Assembly (NCBI RefSeq): GCF_946477055.1
Contig: NZ_CAMKXG010000135.1
Span: forward strand, 1 to 9,541
Origin: Lonsdalea britannica
Lineage (GTDB): Bacteria; Pseudomonadota; Gammaproteobacteria; Enterobacterales; Enterobacteriaceae
Direction: 5' to 3'
Length of the DNA: 9,541 bases
Shown here: positions 6,641-9,541 of the stretch, one piece after another
How the letters are laid out: each line of letters opens with the position of its first letter
Position numbering within the stretch: the first letter of the stretch is position 1
The notes under the pieces: model-generated
Seen by the model: only the letters and a program-made list of their open reading frames with translations
Told to the model about the DNA's origin: nothing
The model's database searches: none
Position numbers and translations under genes: made by a program

Positions 6641-7303
6641 ATGAGAATACTGCTGATAGAAGATGACCGGCTGATAGGCGACGGCATCAAGGCTGGATTG
6701 ACCAAACTGGGGTTTAGCGTCGACTGGTTCCTGCAAGGCGAACAGGGGATGCAGGCCTTGCACGCCGCCCCTTACGACGCGGTAGTGCTGGACCTGAGCC
6801 TGCCGGAAATGGATGGTCTGGTCATCCTGCGGCGCTGGCGGCAGGCCGGAGAGTCAATCCCGGTGCTGATTCTGACCGCGCGCGACGCACTAGAAAACCG
6901 GGTTCAGGGATTGCAGGACGGCGCAGACGACTACCTGTGTAAACCGTTCGCCCTCACCGAAGTGGCCGCACGGCTGCAAGCGCTGATCCGCCGACGTCAT
7001 GGCGAGCTGCGGCCAAAGCTCGTCTACAACAACGTGGCGTTAGAGCCGGGCACACGCACCGTCACCGTCGACGATTGTCCCGTCGAATTGAAGTCGCGCG
7101 AACTGGCGCTGCTGGAGCTGTTCATGATGAACGCCGGTCGGATTCTGACGCGCGCTCAGTTGGAGGAAAAACTGTACGGCTGGGACGATGACGTTTCCAG
7201 CAACGCCGTGGAAGTCCACATTCATCATCTACGCAAAAAGCTGGGCAGCCGCGTCATCCGTACCGTCCACGGCGTAGGTTACCGGCTGGGAGATGCCCCG
7301 TGA
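6641..7303 (+). CDS. qseB: Response regulator QseB (OmpR/PhoB family)
   Basis: DNA-binding response regulator partnered with QseC, linked in enterics to motility, virulence and cross-talk with PmrAB. It has 220 residues against 219 in E. coli. The receiver domain (1-115) has the acidic pocket Glu7, Asp8 and Asp9, the phosphoacceptor Asp51 ([11 protein letters not shown]), Thr79 and Lys101 (CKPFAL). The C-terminal winged helix (about 125-218) ends with the recognition region [17 protein letters not shown] and [12 protein letters not shown]. The E. coli protein is highly similar along its whole length, which separates it from the related PmrA. The start at 6641 has GGGAG 3 nt upstream and gives the conserved MRILLIEDD. 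It overlaps qseC by 4 nt. It probably autoregulates through the box at 6505-6521. Confidence 0.95.
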   Translation: MRILLIEDDRLIGDGIKAGLTKLGFSVDWFLQGEQGMQALHAAPYDAVVLDLSLPEMDGLVILRRWRQAGESIPVLILTARDALENRVQGLQDGADDYLCKPFALTEVAARLQALIRRRHGELRPKLVYNNVALEPGTRTVTVDDCPVELKSRELALLELFMMNAGRILTRAQLEEKLYGWDDDVSSNAVEVHIHHLRKKLGSRVIRTVHGVGYRLGDAP

Positions 7304-8670
7304 AAAGATTAAATCTCCGCCTCCGTCTGCTGCTGGGATTCATGCTGCTGACGCTGCTATGCTGGGGCGCGGCCGCCATCCTGGCCTGGCAACAGACCCG
7401 GCACAACATCGACGAACTATTCGATACCCAGCAACTGCTATTCGCCAAACGGCTAGCCACCCTCACGCCGCAGGATCTCCAGCCACAGGCGCTGCCCGCC
7501 GCCCGGCAAATCATGAAAAGGGCGCGCGGCGAGCAGGATGAGGATGCGCTGGCCTTCGCCATTTTCCGGGCCGACGGGCAGCGGGTGCTGAGTGATGACG
7601 ACAACGGCAAACGGTTTGTATTCTCCGACTATCAGCATGATGGATTCACCACCGGCCAATTACACAATGACGACGATCTCTGGCGGCTAGTGTGGCTGAC
7701 CACGCCGGATAAACGCTATATCGTGGCCGTCGGGCAGGAGGTGGAATATCGCCACGATATGGCGCTCGCTATCGTGAAAACCAATCTCACGCCCTGGCTA
7801 GCCGCCCTGCCTATCATGCTGATCTTGCTGTTCCTGCTGGTCACCTACGAGCTGCGGCCGCTGACGCACATCGCGCGCCAGCTCCGACAGCGTCGCCCGG
7901 ATGACGAGTCACCCATCGCTACGCCAAGACTGCCGCAAGAAGTGCGCCCGCTGGTGGACGCCCTGAACGGCCTGTTCGCCCGCATCAACGCCATGCTGAT
8001 GAGGGAGCGACGTTTCACCTCGGATGCCGCCCATGAACTGCGTAGCCCGCTGGCCGCGTTGAAAGTTCAGGCCGAGGTTGTCCAACTCGCCCATGACGAT
8101 GAAGAGATGCGTCAACGCGCGCTCGGCCAGCTGGACGCGGGCATAGACCGGGCGGCCCGGCTGGTCGATCAGCTGCTGACCCTCTCTCGTCTCGACGTCG
8201 ACAACGATCCCGCCTCATCGGAAACGGTCCATTGGCAGCCGCTGCTTCAACAGGCCGTTGCCGATCAGACAGAGGAAGCCCGGCGTCAGGGCGTGACGCT
8301 CAACCTTAATACGCCAGAAACGCCGGTGGTCACGCCGGGCAACACGCTGCTGCTGGCACTGCTGGTGCGCAATCTGCTGGATAATGCCATTCGTTATGGT
8401 CGTAACGGCGCAAGCGGCGTCGTGCGCGTCAGGCTGACGACAGAGGGGTTGGAAGTGGCCGACGAAGGGCCGGGCGTACACGAGGAGATATTGCTGCGGT
8501 TGGGCGAACGCTTCTTTCGTCCGCCCGGTCAGGAAGCATCGGGCAGCGGACTGGGCCTGTCGATAGTGAACCGCATCGCCCACCTGCATGGTATGACGAC
8601 ACGGTTTGCGAATCAGCCGGGCGGCGGATTATCCGCCCAGCTGACCTGGCCGCTAACCCGGGGTCACTAG
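7300..8670 (+). CDS. qseC: Sensor histidine kinase QseC
   Basis: Inner-membrane sensor kinase for QseB; in E. coli it is reported to respond to adrenaline, noradrenaline and autoinducer-3. It has 456 residues against 449 in E. coli. TM1 is about 10-30, the periplasmic sensor about 31-162 ([20 protein letters not shown]) and TM2 about 165-182. A HAMP-like linker follows. The H-box [13 protein letters not shown] contains the phosphoacceptor His245. The N-box [14 protein letters not shown] (Asn358, Asn362), G1 DEGPG (388-392), F-box RFFRPPG and G2 GSGLGLS (415-421) complete an intact catalytic domain. It starts with GTG at 7300, overlapping the qseB TGA by 4 nt (GTGA), which implies translational coupling. 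The tail (WPLTRGH) is a few residues longer than in E. coli. Its stop overlaps the stop of the convergent kup gene. Confidence 0.95.
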   Translation: MKRLNLRLRLLLGFMLLTLLCWGAAAILAWQQTRHNIDELFDTQQLLFAKRLATLTPQDLQPQALPAARQIMKRARGEQDEDALAFAIFRADGQRVLSDDDNGKRFVFSDYQHDGFTTGQLHNDDDLWRLVWLTTPDKRYIVAVGQEVEYRHDMALAIVKTNLTPWLAALPIMLILLFLLVTYELRPLTHIARQLRQRRPDDESPIATPRLPQEVRPLVDALNGLFARINAMLMRERRFTSDAAHELRSPLAALKVQAEVVQLAHDDEEMRQRALGQLDAGIDRAARLVDQLLTLSRLDVDNDPASSETVHWQPLLQQAVADQTEEARRQGVTLNLNTPETPVVTPGNTLLLALLVRNLLDNAIRYGRNGASGVVRVRLTTEGLEVADEGPGVHEEILLRLGERFFRPPGQEASGSGLGLSIVNRIAHLHGMTTRFANQPGGGLSAQLTWPLTRGH

Positions 8671-9541
8671 ATTTCCACCTGAATCCCCAGCTCAATCAGC
8701 CGGTTAGGTGGAATTTCGAACTGATCGGCGGCTCTCAACGCGTTGCGGCTCAGCATCATGAACAGCTTGCCGCGACCGCGCAGATACCACGGACGTTTGC
8801 CCATAATCAGCGATTCGTTAGACATAAAGAAGGTGGTCTCCAGCATCTGACAGGTTAAGCCGTCCTGCCAGCAGCGGTGGAAAACCTCTTCCACGTTGGG
8901 CGTTTCCCGCCATCCGTAGCTGGCGATGACCCGCCAGAAAGAAGGCGAAAGCTGTTCGACCGTCACCCGGCGAGCATTGTGTACGTACGGCGCATCTTCG
9001 GTCCGCATCGTCAGCAGCACCACGCGTTCATGCAACACCTTGTTATGTTTCAGGTTATGCAACAGCGCGAAGGGGATGACGTGCGTTGCGCGGGAGAAGT
9101 ACACCGCCGTGCCCGGCACCCGCACCGGCGGGTTTTTCTCCAGCGAAGCGATCATCGCCTCCAGCGAGTTGCCGTGTTCATTCAGCCGCCTCATCAGGCG
9201 GAAACGCTCACTCTTCCAGGTGGTCATGATGACGAACATCACCATCCCCAGCGCCAGAGGCAACCAGCCGCCGGAGAAAATTTTCACGGCGTTGGCCAGG
9301 AACATCGGTACGTCGATTATCAGCAGCGCCGCCAACACCAGATAGACCACATAGCGATACCAGTGCCAGTTTTTAACCGCGACGATGCACACCAGAATAC
9401 TGGTCAGTACCATCGTCCCGGTGACCGCAATCCCATAGGCCGCGGCCAGTCGACTCGAGTGTTCAAAGCTGACGATCACCAGCACCACCGCCACATACAG
9501 CAGCCAGTTGATCACCGGAATATAGATTTGCCCGGACTCCA
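8667..9541 (-). CDS. kup: Low-affinity potassium transporter Kup (TrkD), C-terminal half, cut by window edge
   Basis: K+:H+ symporter of the inner membrane (KUP/HAK/KT family). The window holds about 290 C-terminal codons of the roughly 622 expected; the 5' half lies beyond the right edge. The frame stays open to the edge, starting with [15 protein letters not shown], so the GTG at 9515 is an internal Val codon and not a start. Four hydrophobic helices correspond to the last transmembrane segments (near [45 protein letters not shown] and [14 protein letters not shown]). A soluble cytoplasmic tail of about 185 residues follows, with conserved [49 protein letters not shown] and the terminus [15 protein letters not shown]. 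Apart from the edge cut I see no lesion. The TAG stop at 8667-8669 overlaps the qseC stop. In E. coli kup directly precedes rbsD. Confidence 0.96.
   Translation of the reverse strand, partial: ESGQIYIPVINWLLYVAVVLVIVSFEHSSRLAAAYGIAVTGTMVLTSILVCIVAVKNWHWYRYVVYLVLAALLIIDVPMFLANAVKIFSGGWLPLALGMVMFVIMTTWKSERFRLMRRLNEHGNSLEAMIASLEKNPPVRVPGTAVYFSRATHVIPFALLHNLKHNKVLHERVVLLTMRTEDAPYVHNARRVTVEQLSPSFWRVIASYGWRETPNVEEVFHRCWQDGLTCQMLETTFFMSNESLIMGKRPWYLRGRGKLFMMLSRNALRAADQFEIPPNRLIELGIQVEI

Noticed and set aside
6506..6763. Minus-strand open frame of 85 codons between ygiW and qseB
   Set aside because: It overlaps the qseB coding start and the regulatory region, and matches no family I recognise.
8215..8695. 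Minus-strand open frames antisense to the qseC kinase domain
   Set aside because: The QseC catalytic motifs N, G1, F and G2 are intact on the plus strand; the antisense frames show no independent support.

Overview
The window is a GC-rich stretch of enterobacterial chromosome. All nine genes are readily recognisable and nearly full-length identity can be read against Escherichia coli proteins recalled from memory. Gene content, base composition (mid-to-upper 50s % GC by eye) and the degree of divergence from E. coli suggest an Enterobacterales member outside the Escherichia/Salmonella group. A Pectobacteriaceae genome (Dickeya, Brenneria or Pectobacterium type) is my best guess, but the exact genus cannot be fixed from sequence alone.

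Left part (1-5809, minus strand): a complete D-ribose operon in the order rbsD-rbsA-rbsC-rbsB-rbsK-rbsR, read right to left. rbsR runs off the left edge, missing only a few C-terminal codons. RbsB captures ribose in the periplasm, RbsA and RbsC import it, RbsD interconverts pyranose and furanose forms, RbsK phosphorylates it, and RbsR represses the operon. Gaps between genes are 3-55 nt, and several Shine-Dalgarno sequences sit inside or next to the upstream stop codon. A stem-loop lies between rbsB and rbsK.

Control region (5810-6021): a predicted sigma70 promoter for rbsD, one RbsR-type palindrome at the predicted transcription start, a second palindrome upstream, and a CRP half-site centred near -61 that touches the upstream palindrome. 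The pyrimidine-rich (on the minus strand) 3' end of the next gene, with a probable terminator, follows.

Middle (6022-8670): ygiW (visP), a small periplasmic OB-fold protein on the minus strand, diverges from qseB-qseC on the plus strand. These encode a response regulator and its sensor kinase, overlapping by 4 nt. The 217-nt divergent region holds a CTTAA-type direct repeat matching the QseB/PreA/PmrA box.

Right part (8667-9541, minus strand): the C-terminal half of the potassium transporter Kup, cut by the window edge. Its stop codon and the qseC stop codon share the palindrome CTAG, so the two genes converge with a 4-nt overlap.

In E. coli kup lies directly upstream of rbsD and ygiW-qseBC is elsewhere; here the ygiW-qseBC module sits between them. 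I see no mobile element, CRISPR array, tRNA or rRNA, and no wholly undescribed system. The points of interest are gene arrangement and regulatory architecture.
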